Shown: piece by piece, positions 28,740-39,632 of the stretch
Layout of the letters: each line of letters starts with the position of its first letter
Position numbering within the stretch: the first letter of the stretch is position 1
Origin: Brevundimonas sp. NIBR10
Lineage (GTDB): Bacteria; Pseudomonadota; Alphaproteobacteria; Caulobacterales; Caulobacteraceae
Assembly: GCF_027912515.1 (NCBI RefSeq)
Contig: NZ_CP115464.1
Span: forward strand, 992,001-1,056,000
Length of the DNA stretch: 64,000 bases
Direction: 5' to 3'
Notes under the pieces: model-generated
Told to the model about the DNA's origin: nothing
What the model saw: the letters and a program-made list of their open reading frames with translations, nothing else
Databases searched by the model: none
Made by a program: the position numbers and the translations under genes

Positions 28740-29494
28740 AGCCGCCCAAGCCGAAAGCCAGGGGCCGGAAAGCCGCGCCCGCGCCGGTGAAACGCCCGGC
28801 CGTCATGACCGGCGCGGTCATTCCGACTTGGGGCTGGCCGCCGGACGAGGACCGGGTCGATCAGATCTTCGAGCGGCTGGCGCGGGTCATGCCGGAACCG
28901 AAGACAGAGCTCACCTTCCACAGCCCCTACACCCTGGTCGTCGCCGTCGCCCTGTCGGCCCAGGCGACGGACGTCTCGGTCAACAAGGCCACCGACCGGC
29001 TGTTCGCGGTCGCCGAAACACCGGGAAAGATGCTGGCCCTGGGCGAAGAGGGCCTAATCCCGTTCATCGCCGCGATCGGCCTTTATCGCGGCAAGGCGCG
29101 CAACGTCATCGCCCTGAGCCGCATCGTCATGGAACAGTACGGCGGCGAGGTTCCCCTGACCCGCGACGCGCTCCAGGCCCTGCCGGGCGTGGGGCGCAAG
29201 ACCGCCAGTGTCGTCCTGAATGAACTGGGCATCGAGGCGGCTATTGCGGTCGACACCCACGTCTTTCGCGTCTCGCACCGCCTGGGCCTGGCCAATGCCG
29301 CGACGCCCGACAAGGTCGAGGCCCAGCTGTTCAAGGTCGTGCCCGAGGCCTTCCTGCCCAAGGCCCACCACTGGCTGATCCTGCACGGCCGCTACACATG
29401 CACGGCGCGAAAGCCGAACTGCGGCGGCTGCCTGATTTCCGACCTCTGCCCCTCCCGTGCCGGGCTGATGGCGGCGGGAGAGGCGAAGGCCTGA
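28736..29494 (+). CDS. nth: Endonuclease III (DNA glycosylase / AP lyase)
   Basis: 252 residues, with a basic Lys/Pro/Arg extension of ~35 residues before the usual start region. The helix-hairpin-helix LPGVGRKTASVVL holds the catalytic Lys155, and VDTHV holds Asp173. The 4Fe-4S loop near the end has the C-x6-C-x2-C-x5-C spacing (CTARKPNCGGCLISDLC). It removes oxidised pyrimidines in base-excision repair. The start overlaps the upstream oxidase stop; an internal ATG at codon 24 is possible. Confidence 0.96.
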   Translation: MKPPKPKARGRKAAPAPVKRPAVMTGAVIPTWGWPPDEDRVDQIFERLARVMPEPKTELTFHSPYTLVVAVALSAQATDVSVNKATDRLFAVAETPGKMLALGEEGLIPFIAAIGLYRGKARNVIALSRIVMEQYGGEVPLTRDALQALPGVGRKTASVVLNELGIEAAIAVDTHVFRVSHRLGLANAATPDKVEAQLFKVVPEAFLPKAHHWLILHGRYTCTARKPNCGGCLISDLCPSRAGLMAAGEAKA

Positions 29495-29498
29495 TCCG

Positions 29499-31487
29499 TC
29501 AGTCCTCGGCCAGGACGATCACCCGGTCCTCGGGCAGATACTCCAGCATTTCGGACTTGGACGGATTGACCACCACCCCGCCCATGTTGCGGCCGTCGTC
29601 ATCGCCGTCCGTGCGCTTGCGCCGATAGCCGATGGCGGTCTCGCCCCGCTGACGGGCCGCCGCCGCGATGGTGTAGAAGCTCAGCGGCAGGGCCAGGTCC
29701 ACATAGTCGCCGACCGGCCGCATGTAGATTTCCGAACCGTCCTCATCCAGCAGGTCGTCGAAGATCGCCGACAGGTATTCGTTCTCCGACGCCTGGGCCA
29801 GCATCAGGCTGACCAGCTTGTTGGACACCACGAAGTCGTCGGCGCGGGTGACCTCGGCCAGCTCGCGGTTCCTGATGTCGATCATCTCCGAAACCACCGA
29901 GATGTGCTCTCCGAGCCGTTCGGACAGTTTCCTGAGGTGCAGAAGGGTGATCAGCGTGCGCGTATCCGCCGACTGCGCCTCCATGTGGTCGGAATAGCCC
30001 AGCACCATGACTGAGTCGTAGGACAGGGGCTCCAGCGCCTCCAGCGACGCGGCGTGGCTGGTGTCGATCCGGCGGGCCTCGACCTTCATGTTCTTCGACC
30101 CCATCGGCATGGACAGGATCTCGGCCTCGAAGTCGGGAATGTCGCCGGCGACGGTCAGGACCGAGCCGGGCTTCACGTATTTCGACAGCTCATGGGCAAT
30201 CATCGGCCCGCGACGGTTCCAGCCGATGATCAGGGTGCGTTCGGCGGTGCGCCGCACGGCCTTGCGCTTCCTGATCGCCGTGGGCTCGACGGCGTCGTCG
30301 GGCATGGGCGTCAGTTTGATGGCCTCATCGTCCTCGGCGATGATGATGGCGCGGGTTCCCGCGACGATGACCTGATCCATCGGCGGGTTCATCTTCACCC
30401 GCCCGTCCGCATAGCGCAGGCCGATCAGGGCCGAATCCTCGTAGCCCATGACGGCATCGCCGTAGGTGACGCCGACCAACTCCTCGAGTTCGGTGGTGTA
30501 GATTTCACAGCCGTCGAAATCGAGCAGTTCGGAATAGACGGCCGAAAGCCCCGCCTGGCGGCTGGACTGGACCACGATGCGGGCGATCAGGTCGTCGGCC
30601 AGCACCAGCTGGACCTCGTCGCCCCCGACGATGCGGGCGACCTCGGCGTTCTTGGCGTCACGCAGTTCGGCCGCGATCCGGTAGCGTTCGTCCCGGCGCT
30701 TGGGGTCGTTGGTCAGGGCCAGGACGGTCTTGATGACCTGGCTGTCGGGGTCCTCGGCGCCTTCGGGCGACACCACGATGATCGAGCGGCAGGTCTGGGC
30801 GTTGATCAGTGACAGGTCGAACAGGTCCGTCGGATCACCGGAACGACAGATGATGCGGGTGTTCTTGAGGTCGGACACCTTGTCGGCGATCTCGTCCTCC
30901 ATTTCGACCTTGTCCTTGTTGGCCATGATGACGATGCGCGGCTTCTTGCGGCTCTCGTTGGCGACGACCAGCTCGGAGATGATGTCGAAGATCGACGGCG
31001 ACCAGTTCAGGATCACTGTGTGATCCGCCTCCAGCACCCGCGACCGCCCCTTGCGCAGGGCTTCCAGCGCCGAATCCAGGCCCGCTGAGATGATGGAAAT
31101 CAGGGCGGAGAAGACCAGGATCCCCATCAGCGTCACGAAAAGGGTCAGGAACCGGAACGGCCAGCCTGAGTCTCCGCCCATGGTGCCGGCGTCCATCGTC
31201 CGCATCAGCGACTGCCACGCCGCCTCGAAGAAGTTGAACCCCCCGTCGGGCCCCAGTCGCGTCAGGGCCAGCAGGGTGGCGGCGAACAGGATGACGATGA
31301 AGGTCACCAGCGACAGCCAGCCGACCAGGGCGATCGGCCCGGCGGCCATCGACTTGTCGAACTCGTACTTGAGCTTCTCGGCCAGGCTGACCTCGCCCAA
31401 CTGTTGTCCCTTGGTGGTGTTCGGCTTCGGCGCGGCCGCGCCCTTGGACGCGGCGCGGGCCGCGTTCGCACGAGTCAGTGATCCCAT
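29499..31487 (-). CDS. CASTOR/POLLUX-related putative ion channel
   Basis: 662 residues from the ATG at 31487. After a basic Ala-rich N-terminus there is a membrane segment at ~52-75 (GPIALVGWLSLVTFIVILFAA). A pore-loop-like segment follows (LMRTMDAGTMGGDSGWPF, ~95-115), then a second membrane segment (LFVTLMGILVFSALISII). The remaining ~500 residues hold two RCK/TrkA-N-like Rossmann regions (DHTVILNWSP near 155 and ERTLIIGWNRRGPMI near 410). Plant CASTOR and POLLUX are nuclear-envelope cation channels; the bacterial role is unknown. Convergent with nth, four bases apart. Confidence 0.85.
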   Translation of the reverse strand: MGSLTRANAARAASKGAAAPKPNTTKGQQLGEVSLAEKLKYEFDKSMAAGPIALVGWLSLVTFIVILFAATLLALTRLGPDGGFNFFEAAWQSLMRTMDAGTMGGDSGWPFRFLTLFVTLMGILVFSALISIISAGLDSALEALRKGRSRVLEADHTVILNWSPSIFDIISELVVANESRKKPRIVIMANKDKVEMEDEIADKVSDLKNTRIICRSGDPTDLFDLSLINAQTCRSIIVVSPEGAEDPDSQVIKTVLALTNDPKRRDERYRIAAELRDAKNAEVARIVGGDEVQLVLADDLIARIVVQSSRQAGLSAVYSELLDFDGCEIYTTELEELVGVTYGDAVMGYEDSALIGLRYADGRVKMNPPMDQVIVAGTRAIIIAEDDEAIKLTPMPDDAVEPTAIRKRKAVRRTAERTLIIGWNRRGPMIAHELSKYVKPGSVLTVAGDIPDFEAEILSMPMGSKNMKVEARRIDTSHAASLEALEPLSYDSVMVLGYSDHMEAQSADTRTLITLLHLRKLSERLGEHISVVSEMIDIRNRELAEVTRADDFVVSNKLVSLMLAQASENEYLSAIFDDLLDEDGSEIYMRPVGDYVDLALPLSFYTIAAAARQRGETAIGYRRKRTDGDDDGRNMGGVVVNPSKSEMLEYLPEDRVIVLAED

Positions 31488-31693
31488 GGTGTGTCTGATT
31501 GTCCCCCCGCCGCGCATTCCCCCGCGCGGCGTCGTGATGTCCGCCGATCCCCTGACCGGCGATCTCGGCCCGATACGCGAAGCGTCGAAGGCGTTGAACC
31601 GCGTTATGAATACGCCCAAGCCGGACGCTTTAGAAAGCGCAGATTTCGGACTATGACGGCGCAAAGACACCGTGCGGTAACCGGGGGACAGAC

Positions 31694-32134
31694 ATGCGAT
31701 ACCTTCACACCATGGTCCGGGTGGCCGACCTGGACGCAGCCCTGCATTTCTGGCGCGACCTGCTGGGTCTGGTCGAGACCCGCCGGATCGACAACGAAAA
31801 GGGCCGGTTCACCTTGGTCTTCCTGGCCGCCGACGCCGATGTGCCGCGCAGCCAGGCCGAGCGGTCGCCCGAGGTCGAGTTGACGTACAACTGGGATCCG
31901 GAGGTCTATGCCGGCGGCCGCAATTTCGGACACCTGGCCTACAAGATCGACGACATCCACGCGGCCTGCCAGCGGTTGATGGACGGCGGCGTGGTCATCA
32001 ACCGGCCGCCCCGCGACGGGCATATGGCCTTCGTCCGCTCGCCCGACGGCATCTCCATCGAACTGCTTCAGGAGGGCGAGGCGCTGGAACCGGTCGAGCC
32101 CTGGATCTCGATGCCGAACACGGGCGCATGGTGA
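31694..32134 (+). CDS. gloA: Glyoxalase I-type (lactoylglutathione lyase) protein
   Basis: 146 residues in one VOC fold made of two beta-alpha-beta-beta-beta modules. MRYLHTMVRVADLDAALHFW starts the first and GHLAYKIDDIHAAC the second, with the C-terminal metal ligand in SPDGISIELLQ. It isomerises the methylglyoxal-glutathione hemithioacetal to lactoylglutathione. The start is well placed after CCGGGGACAG. The gene is coupled to the lipoprotein gene that follows. The active-site ligands fit GloA, though other VOC substrates cannot be excluded. Confidence 0.85.
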   Translation: MRYLHTMVRVADLDAALHFWRDLLGLVETRRIDNEKGRFTLVFLAADADVPRSQAERSPEVELTYNWDPEVYAGGRNFGHLAYKIDDIHAACQRLMDGGVVINRPPRDGHMAFVRSPDGISIELLQEGEALEPVEPWISMPNTGAW

Positions 32135-32751
32135 TGAGGGTCGCCGTCTATGCCGTTGTGGCCGGTATGGCCGGCCTCGTCACCGCCTGTGCCTCGACGA
32201 CCGAAAGCAACCCGGGCCGCACGGCGACCGAACAGCTGCTGATCGCCCGCGCCGCCGACCGCGCGGTCGAGGGGCTGACCCTGCCGGTGCCGCGCGGCAA
32301 GTCGGTCTTCGTCGACGACGCCTATTTCCGTTCCGAGAACGCTCCCTATGCGGTCAGCGCGGTCCGGCATGCCCTGTCGGAGGCCGGCTATGCCCTGGCC
32401 GACAAGCGCGAGAACGCCGAGGTGGTGTTCGAGATGCGCGCCGGAGCCCTGTCGCTGGAGCAGATGCGCCGTGTCGTCGGCCTGCCGCCGCTGGCCGTAC
32501 CGATCAACGAGACCTTCAACGTCGTCTCCCTGCCCGAACTGTCGCTCTACAGCCGCCGCGACCGGGTCGGCGTCGCCGAGTTCACGGGCTTCGTCTACGA
32601 CGCTAGGACTGGCGCACCCCTGGGTGCCGTGGCCCCCATGATCGGTCAGTTCCGCATCCGCAGCCACAAGGTGCTGATGGTGATCGCCTGGGGCCAGCAG
32701 TCCGTCGATCCCGGCGAGCGCGACCCCGGCGACAGCTGGCGCCAGTTCTGA
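32134..32751 (+). CDS. Predicted lipoprotein of unknown function
   Basis: 205 residues from the ATG that overlaps the gloA stop (TGATG); starts at 32128 or 32131 are also possible. The signal ends in LVTAC with the lipidated Cys about 19 residues in. The mature part begins TATEQLLIARAADRAVEGL and continues with a folded alpha/beta region (GKSVFVDDAYFRSEN, KRENAEVVFEMRAG, VGVAEFTGFVYDA). It is a recurrent lipoprotein type in alphaproteobacteria, but I cannot name a function. Confidence 0.75.
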   Translation: MRVAVYAVVAGMAGLVTACASTTESNPGRTATEQLLIARAADRAVEGLTLPVPRGKSVFVDDAYFRSENAPYAVSAVRHALSEAGYALADKRENAEVVFEMRAGALSLEQMRRVVGLPPLAVPINETFNVVSLPELSLYSRRDRVGVAEFTGFVYDARTGAPLGAVAPMIGQFRIRSHKVLMVIAWGQQSVDPGERDPGDSWRQF

Positions 32752-32803
32752 ACCGTCACGAGGCCTGACATGGCCCGGCGGCGGTGAGGATGTAGGAAAG
32801 GAA

Positions 32804-32878
32804 TGGTGGACGCGACAGGGATTGAACCTGTGACCCCCTCGATGTCAACGAGGTGCTCTCCCGCTGAGCTACGCATCC
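32804..32878 (-). tRNA. tRNA-Val (anticodon GAC)
   Basis: 75 nt with encoded CCA. On the minus strand the 7-bp acceptor stem GGATGCG pairs with CGCGTCC (one G-T). The D-arm begins TAGCTCAGCGGGAGAGC. The anticodon stem CCTCG/CGAGG holds the loop TTGACAT (anticodon GAC). The T-arm has GGTTCAATCC. It reads GUC and GUU valine codons. A short T-rich run (TTCCTTTCC) follows the 3' end. Confidence 0.97.
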
Positions 32879-33083
32879 GCCAAGACGGTTCCGGGCTGAC
32901 CGCGAGCGGGGTCCGGAACGGGAAGGAGCGGTCTATAGCCCACCGGCCCATCGGATCGCAAGGCCCTTCGAACAACTGATTCCCCCGTACGGGCACCAAC
33001 CCGACGGCGCGGAAGCGCAGCCGTTAGCGGAGCCGTTTTCATTGTCATGGACGGCCGGGCCGCCTGCGGCTAAAGGCGCGAGC

Positions 33084-33941
33084 ATGGCGATAGGTGTCTT
33101 CGATTCCGGCGTCGGCGGACTGACGGTCCACCGTGAACTGGTCAACCGGTTCCCTGATCGGGACTTCATCTACTTCGCTGACCAGGCCAATGCGCCGATC
33201 GGCGGCAAGACCGGCGAGCAGATCGTCGATCTGACCCGCGGCGGGTGCGAGACCCTGTTCGATGCCGGGGCCAGCCTGGTCGTCCTGGCCTGCAACACGG
33301 CCTCGGCTGTGGCCCTTCGTCGGCTTCAACAGACCTGGATCCCCGAGCAGAAGGCGCGCTACGGGCGGCCGGTCAATGTGCTGGGCATCATCGTGCCGAC
33401 CATCGAGGCGGCGACCGGCCTGCCGTGGACCTATGAGGCCGACCTGACGGCGCGCGACGACAAGGTCGAGGCCATCGACATCACCGGCGTGTTCTCGACG
33501 GCCGCGACGGCGATCAGCCGGGTCTATGAGATCGAGATCGACAAGCGACGCGAGGACCTGGCGGTCTTTTCCGAGCCCTGTCCGGGGCTGGCGGGCTTGA
33601 TCGAGCTGGGCGCCACCACCGAGGAGTTGAAGGTCGTCGTGGACGAGCATGTCGACGCCCTGCGCCGTCGCATCGGTCGCCATCCCGACACGGCCATCCT
33701 GGGCTGCACCCACTATGAGATCGTGGCGGACCTGTTCGCAGGGGCGCTTCCGCCCGGTACGCCCCTGATCCATCAGCCGACGGCGGTGGCGGATGCGCTG
33801 GAGCGCTATTTCGCCCGTCATCCCGAGTATGACCTGGGGTCATCCGGCCGGCGGTCCTTCCTGACCAGCGGCACGGCCGGGCCGCAGTCGGACATGGTCA
33901 ACCAGTTCTGGGGCGCGCCCCTGGCCTTCGAGGCGATCTGA
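33084..33941 (+). CDS. murI: Glutamate racemase
   Basis: 285 residues from the ATG at 33084. N-terminal IGVFDSGVGGLTV. The two catalytic cysteines lie in VLACNTASAVALR (~residue 72) and ILGCTHYEIV (~residue 208). FIYFADQANAPIGGK is also a family signature. It interconverts L- and D-glutamate to feed peptidoglycan synthesis. The earlier in-frame ATG at 33042 is less likely. It lies next to tRNA-Val and is apparently monocistronic. Confidence 0.95.
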   Translation: MAIGVFDSGVGGLTVHRELVNRFPDRDFIYFADQANAPIGGKTGEQIVDLTRGGCETLFDAGASLVVLACNTASAVALRRLQQTWIPEQKARYGRPVNVLGIIVPTIEAATGLPWTYEADLTARDDKVEAIDITGVFSTAATAISRVYEIEIDKRREDLAVFSEPCPGLAGLIELGATTEELKVVVDEHVDALRRRIGRHPDTAILGCTHYEIVADLFAGALPPGTPLIHQPTAVADALERYFARHPEYDLGSSGRRSFLTSGTAGPQSDMVNQFWGAPLAFEAI

Positions 33942-33950
33942 CGTGCTGGC

Positions 33951-34160
33951 TCAGTCCTGGTCCTGGGCCAGGGTCTCGAACATGGCCTCGGCCTCGTCGA
34001 ACGTCTCGTAGACCAGTTCCTCGGGCGGGTTGACGATCCAGAACCGGCTGATGACGCCGCCGGCCGCATCGGTCTCGTCCTGCTGCCACATCGCGTGTTT
34101 GATATGGCCCTGAAGCAGGGTCCAGACGCCTTCGCCTTCGGGGTGGTCGAGAACGGACAT
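33951..34160 (-). CDS. Small hypothetical protein
   Basis: 69 residues, acidic, starting MSVLDHPEGEGVWTLL. Two Trp-containing segments (AMWQQDE and ISRFWIVNPPEELVYETFDEAE) and an acidic C-terminal helix ending AQDQD. No signal or membrane segment. Family not recognised; the sequence is well ordered, not shadow-like, so it is probably expressed. It is convergent with murI, nine bases apart. Confidence 0.6.
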   Translation of the reverse strand: MSVLDHPEGEGVWTLLQGHIKHAMWQQDETDAAGGVISRFWIVNPPEELVYETFDEAEAMFETLAQDQD

Positions 34161-34276
34161 GGCGGCTCCTGCGCAGAAGGACGGTGAGAGCGACCACAGC
34201 ACCGTCGTCGTTCGCGATGCAAGCGCTTGACGCAGCTGTGCGGTTCCGGCCTCATCAGCCGCAAGGGAGACCGCCC

Positions 34277-37242
<2,966 letters not shown>

Positions 37243-37268
37243 TCAGGGGTCCGAAAGACGCGGGTGGC

Positions 37269-38309
37269 TCAGGATGGCGACAGGGCCATCGGACCCGCTG
37301 GAGACAGTGGTGGGGCTGCGACCGATTCAGGCCGCGCGACTGGGTCCACTATACAGGAATCCGGACGATAAAAGCGAGGGAAAGCGGCGTCGCCCGTGCC
37401 GGCGGCCGGGCTCGGACCCCCGTCGGGCGATGCCCCGGGGTCGTCAGACGGGGCGTCGTCGTCGGCGACGGGAAAAACAGGGTCCGAAAGGTCCGAATGG
37501 TCCGAAACCGGGGGTTCGGCGGGCGGGGTCGGGCGGCCCGAAGGCATGGTCCTGAGCATCTCGATCAGGCCGGTGATGGCGGCATGACCGGCGGCATTGT
37601 CCTCCGACAGGCCCGTGGCGGCCTTCGCCACCTCGCCCACGGCCTTCATCCTCAGGGTGATCAGGTCCAGCGGATCGGGCTCGGGCGGCCCCTGCTCAGC
37701 GCGGGCAGTTTCGGTGATCATCCGGGTCAGCTGGCGATGCGATCTCAGCCAGGACGCGGCCTCCGCCGCCCGGCCCGCGTCGATGGCGCGCTGGGCGTGG
37801 ATCAGGGCGCGGGCGGCCATGTCGACCGGATCGGGCGCCGGGCCCGCCAGCGCCGCCTCCATGTCGAAGGCCCCGGCCGCAGACGACGGGGTCTCGACCG
37901 GATCCGGGTCCGGCTGGTCCTGGCGCCGCCAGCCCTCGCGCTGGGCCCGGTCCCAAAAGGTGGCGCGCTTGATCAGATAACGTTCGCAGACGGTCCGGGC
38001 ACTGTCCCCGGCCAGATAGTCGGCCCGCGCCTGGTCCCAGACGTCGCCGGAACGGATGGCGTACCCGCCGCGCTGCCCCGTCGCCCGCGCCGCCTCGTCC
38101 GGCGACAGGTTGCGCTCGATCCCGTGATCCAGATCGCCCCAGCCGGTCAGGCCGTTCGCCGGCGCGTCGCCGGCGTCGTCGTGGGGCGCAAACACCTCGG
38201 GCCGGCAGCTCTCCGGATAATAGGTGGTGTCCCCATACTCGTCCTGGCTCCACGCCCCGCGCGCCACGATGCGCGGCTGGCGCCGGCGTGTGTCCTGATC
38301 CCAATCCAT
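37269..38309 (-). CDS. Hypothetical protein with terminase-small-subunit-like HTH and disordered tail
   Basis: 346 residues from the ATG at 38309. Residues ~85-135 form a helix-turn-helix (ARADYLAGDSARTVCERY, RATFWDRAQREGWRRQDQ) like the DNA-recognition part of phage terminase small subunits and homeodomain-like proteins. Residues ~155-255 are Ala-rich helices (ALIHAQRAIDAGRAAEAASWL), and the last ~90 residues are Pro/Asp/Ser-rich and probably unstructured. No other phage gene is nearby, so a chromosomal DNA-binding protein is more likely than a prophage remnant. It ends 26 bases before gyrB on the same strand. Confidence 0.6.
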   Translation of the reverse strand: MDWDQDTRRRQPRIVARGAWSQDEYGDTTYYPESCRPEVFAPHDDAGDAPANGLTGWGDLDHGIERNLSPDEAARATGQRGGYAIRSGDVWDQARADYLAGDSARTVCERYLIKRATFWDRAQREGWRRQDQPDPDPVETPSSAAGAFDMEAALAGPAPDPVDMAARALIHAQRAIDAGRAAEAASWLRSHRQLTRMITETARAEQGPPEPDPLDLITLRMKAVGEVAKAATGLSEDNAAGHAAITGLIEMLRTMPSGRPTPPAEPPVSDHSDLSDPVFPVADDDAPSDDPGASPDGGPSPAAGTGDAAFPRFYRPDSCIVDPVARPESVAAPPLSPAGPMALSPS

Positions 38310-38477
38310 GATGCGTCCTCCCACGCGCCGCCCCATGCGCGGGGCGAGACCATGATGAGGGCCGCGCGGACCTGGGCGCGTCCGAGGGGGTGTTTTTCGG
38401 TGCGATCCCTTGTGGCGCAAGGGATTGGAGCCGCGAAGTTTGAAACCTGGGGGCCCCGGACCAGCCGGATCGGCGAC
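38310..38477. other. Intergenic region upstream of the HTH protein
   Basis: Holds no supported gene. It contains a strong 8-bp inverted repeat, ATCCCTTG...CAAGGGAT, at 38405-38425, without a T-run on either strand, so it is not a clear terminator. It may be part of the adjoining palindromic repeat. Confidence 0.45.
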
Positions 38478-38660
38478 CTCTCCTCCCCGTCGCGAAGCGA
38501 TGGGGAGGTGGATCGGCGCATCTTCGCGCCGAGACGGAGGGGGCGACACGGTGTTTGAAGTGAGGGTTTGCGGTGCTCGCTCGGTGAGACCCCGTCGCCC
38601 CCTCCGTCAGCTCGCAAGAGGCTCGCTGCCACCTCCCCATGCTGCGCACGGGGAGGAGAG
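38478..38660. repeat. Nested palindromic intergenic repeat, type A (~183 bp)
   Basis: Outer arms CTCTCCTCCCCGT (38478-38490) and ACGGGGAGGAGAG (38648-38660) are perfect complements. An inner pair, GACGGAGGGGGCGAC (38533-38547) and GTCGCCCCCTCCGTC (38594-38608), is a perfect 15-bp match. Each outer arm also holds a small hairpin (TCCCC...GGGGA). The whole can fold as a branched cruciform. No gene lies inside. The right end touches the stop of the small gene at 38661, where it could terminate that transcript. Confidence 0.85.
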
Positions 38661-38843
38661 TTACGCCGCCCGCCCCTTCTTCGCCGGCTTCGGCGCGACG
38701 TCGGCGGCGGTGACCAGATGCCCGGTCCAGCCGGGGGGCGGCAGGAACTTGCCGGACTTTTCCTCGCGCGTGCCGTGCTTGGCGATCCAGGCGGCGTCGC
38801 GCCCGGCCTTGATCACGGTTTCGGTGTCGAAGATGATGCTCAT
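38661..38843 (-). CDS. 60-aa partner of the zeta-like kinase
   Basis: 60 residues beginning MSIIFDTETVIKAGRDAAWIAKHG, with a Pro/Gly-rich middle (PPPGWTGHLV) and a Lys/Ala-rich tail (PKPAKKGRAA). Its ATG overlaps the kinase stop (ATGA), so the two are translationally coupled. A GTG three codons earlier is an alternative. Small size and coupling suggest a partner or antitoxin role, but antitoxins usually precede the toxin. No family is recognised. Confidence 0.6.
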   Translation of the reverse strand: MSIIFDTETVIKAGRDAAWIAKHGTREEKSGKFLPPPGWTGHLVTAADVAPKPAKKGRAA

Positions 38844-39373
38844 GACGGCCACTCTTCTAGCAGATCAAGGCCCTCGTCGCTACTGGCGTAGACCTGCCAG
38901 CGGTCCACGATCGGCTTGTAGACGGTCTCCAGGTATTCGAGGCTGAGCAGGAAGCGGCGGCGCAGGGCATCTTCAGGAATGCCATGACCCCCTTCAGCGA
39001 CCCTGTGGGCGACGCGCGCGACTGAGAAGTCTGCCGAAGGAACCTTGAGATAGACCAGCTCGACCCGATACCCGGCCGCCCGCCACTCGCGGATGCGCAC
39101 GGCGTGGGAGCGGGTGGCGAGGGTGGTCTCCAGAACCACGTCGGCGCGATCCATGAACAACTGGTCCAGCCGCTCGATCACCAGCCGCCCGGCCGCCAGA
39201 TCGCGGGCGGGACCGGCACCGGCACCCGGGTCAAGCCCGAGGGTGACGAGGCTGCGCGCCACCTCGTCGGGATTGACGAACTGGAACGTTTCTGTGCGCT
39301 GACGCAGGAAGCGGTTGATGAAGGTGGTCTTCCCGGCTCCGTTCGGACCGGCGAGGAGGACAAGGGCGGGCAT
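38840..39373 (-). CDS. Zeta-toxin-like / COG4185 predicted kinase
   Basis: 177 residues. Walker A is LAGPNGAGKTTF (~residues 7-18). FQFVNPDEVARSL then holds the Asp typical of zeta toxins and related kinases. After this come LVIERLDQLF, VVLETTLATRSH and VELVYLKVPSADFSVARVAHRV, and the lid region GGHGIPEDALRRRF. Zeta toxins phosphorylate UDP-N-acetylglucosamine; many COG4185 proteins are untested. No epsilon antitoxin is adjacent; a 60-residue gene follows instead. It is flanked on both sides by palindromic repeats. Confidence 0.82.
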   Translation of the reverse strand: MPALVLLAGPNGAGKTTFINRFLRQRTETFQFVNPDEVARSLVTLGLDPGAGAGPARDLAAGRLVIERLDQLFMDRADVVLETTLATRSHAVRIREWRAAGYRVELVYLKVPSADFSVARVAHRVAEGGHGIPEDALRRRFLLSLEYLETVYKPIVDRWQVYASSDEGLDLLEEWPS

Positions 39374-39425
39374 GGACGCAACCTATTCGCGTCTTCCGGG
39401 CGTTTGCAAGTGAGGCGGTCAGTGG

Positions 39426-39587
39426 GTTCATCACAACGGGCACGACGGGGCACAACGAACACGACGGGAGGGGGAGTGGAGGTCGCGGTCGCGGGCCCTT
39501 GCCCGCCATCGATCGGTTGCGTCTCCCTGCGGGAGCCGCCGGCCCCGTGGTGTTCGTTGTGCCCTCGTTGTGGTCGTTGTGATGAAC
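39426..39587. repeat. Long palindromic intergenic repeat, type B (~162 bp)
   Basis: GTTCATCACAACG (39426-39438) and CGTTGTGATGAAC (39575-39587) are perfect arms. The complementarity continues, imperfectly, for about 40 bases on each side through ACAACGA-rich sequence. The centre holds smaller G+C-rich hairpins. It is intergenic, between the kinase and the thiol oxidoreductase gene. The arm sequence differs from type A and C. Confidence 0.8.
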
Positions 39588-39632
39588 CAACGGCCCCGAA
39601 GTCTATATGAAGGCCCCCAAGGAGCTCTCCCC

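Noticed and set aside
37269-38309. Prophage remnant at the terminase-like gene
   Set aside because: No other phage gene, att-like repeat or tRNA junction is seen nearby, so only the domain similarity is reported.
38405-38425. Rho-independent terminator at the ATCCCTTG/CAAGGGAT hairpin
   Set aside because: No T-run follows on either strand.
38478-39587. CRISPR array or integron attC sites
   Set aside because: The repeats are nested palindromes of different sequence, not equal-length repeats with spacers, and no cas or integrase gene is present.
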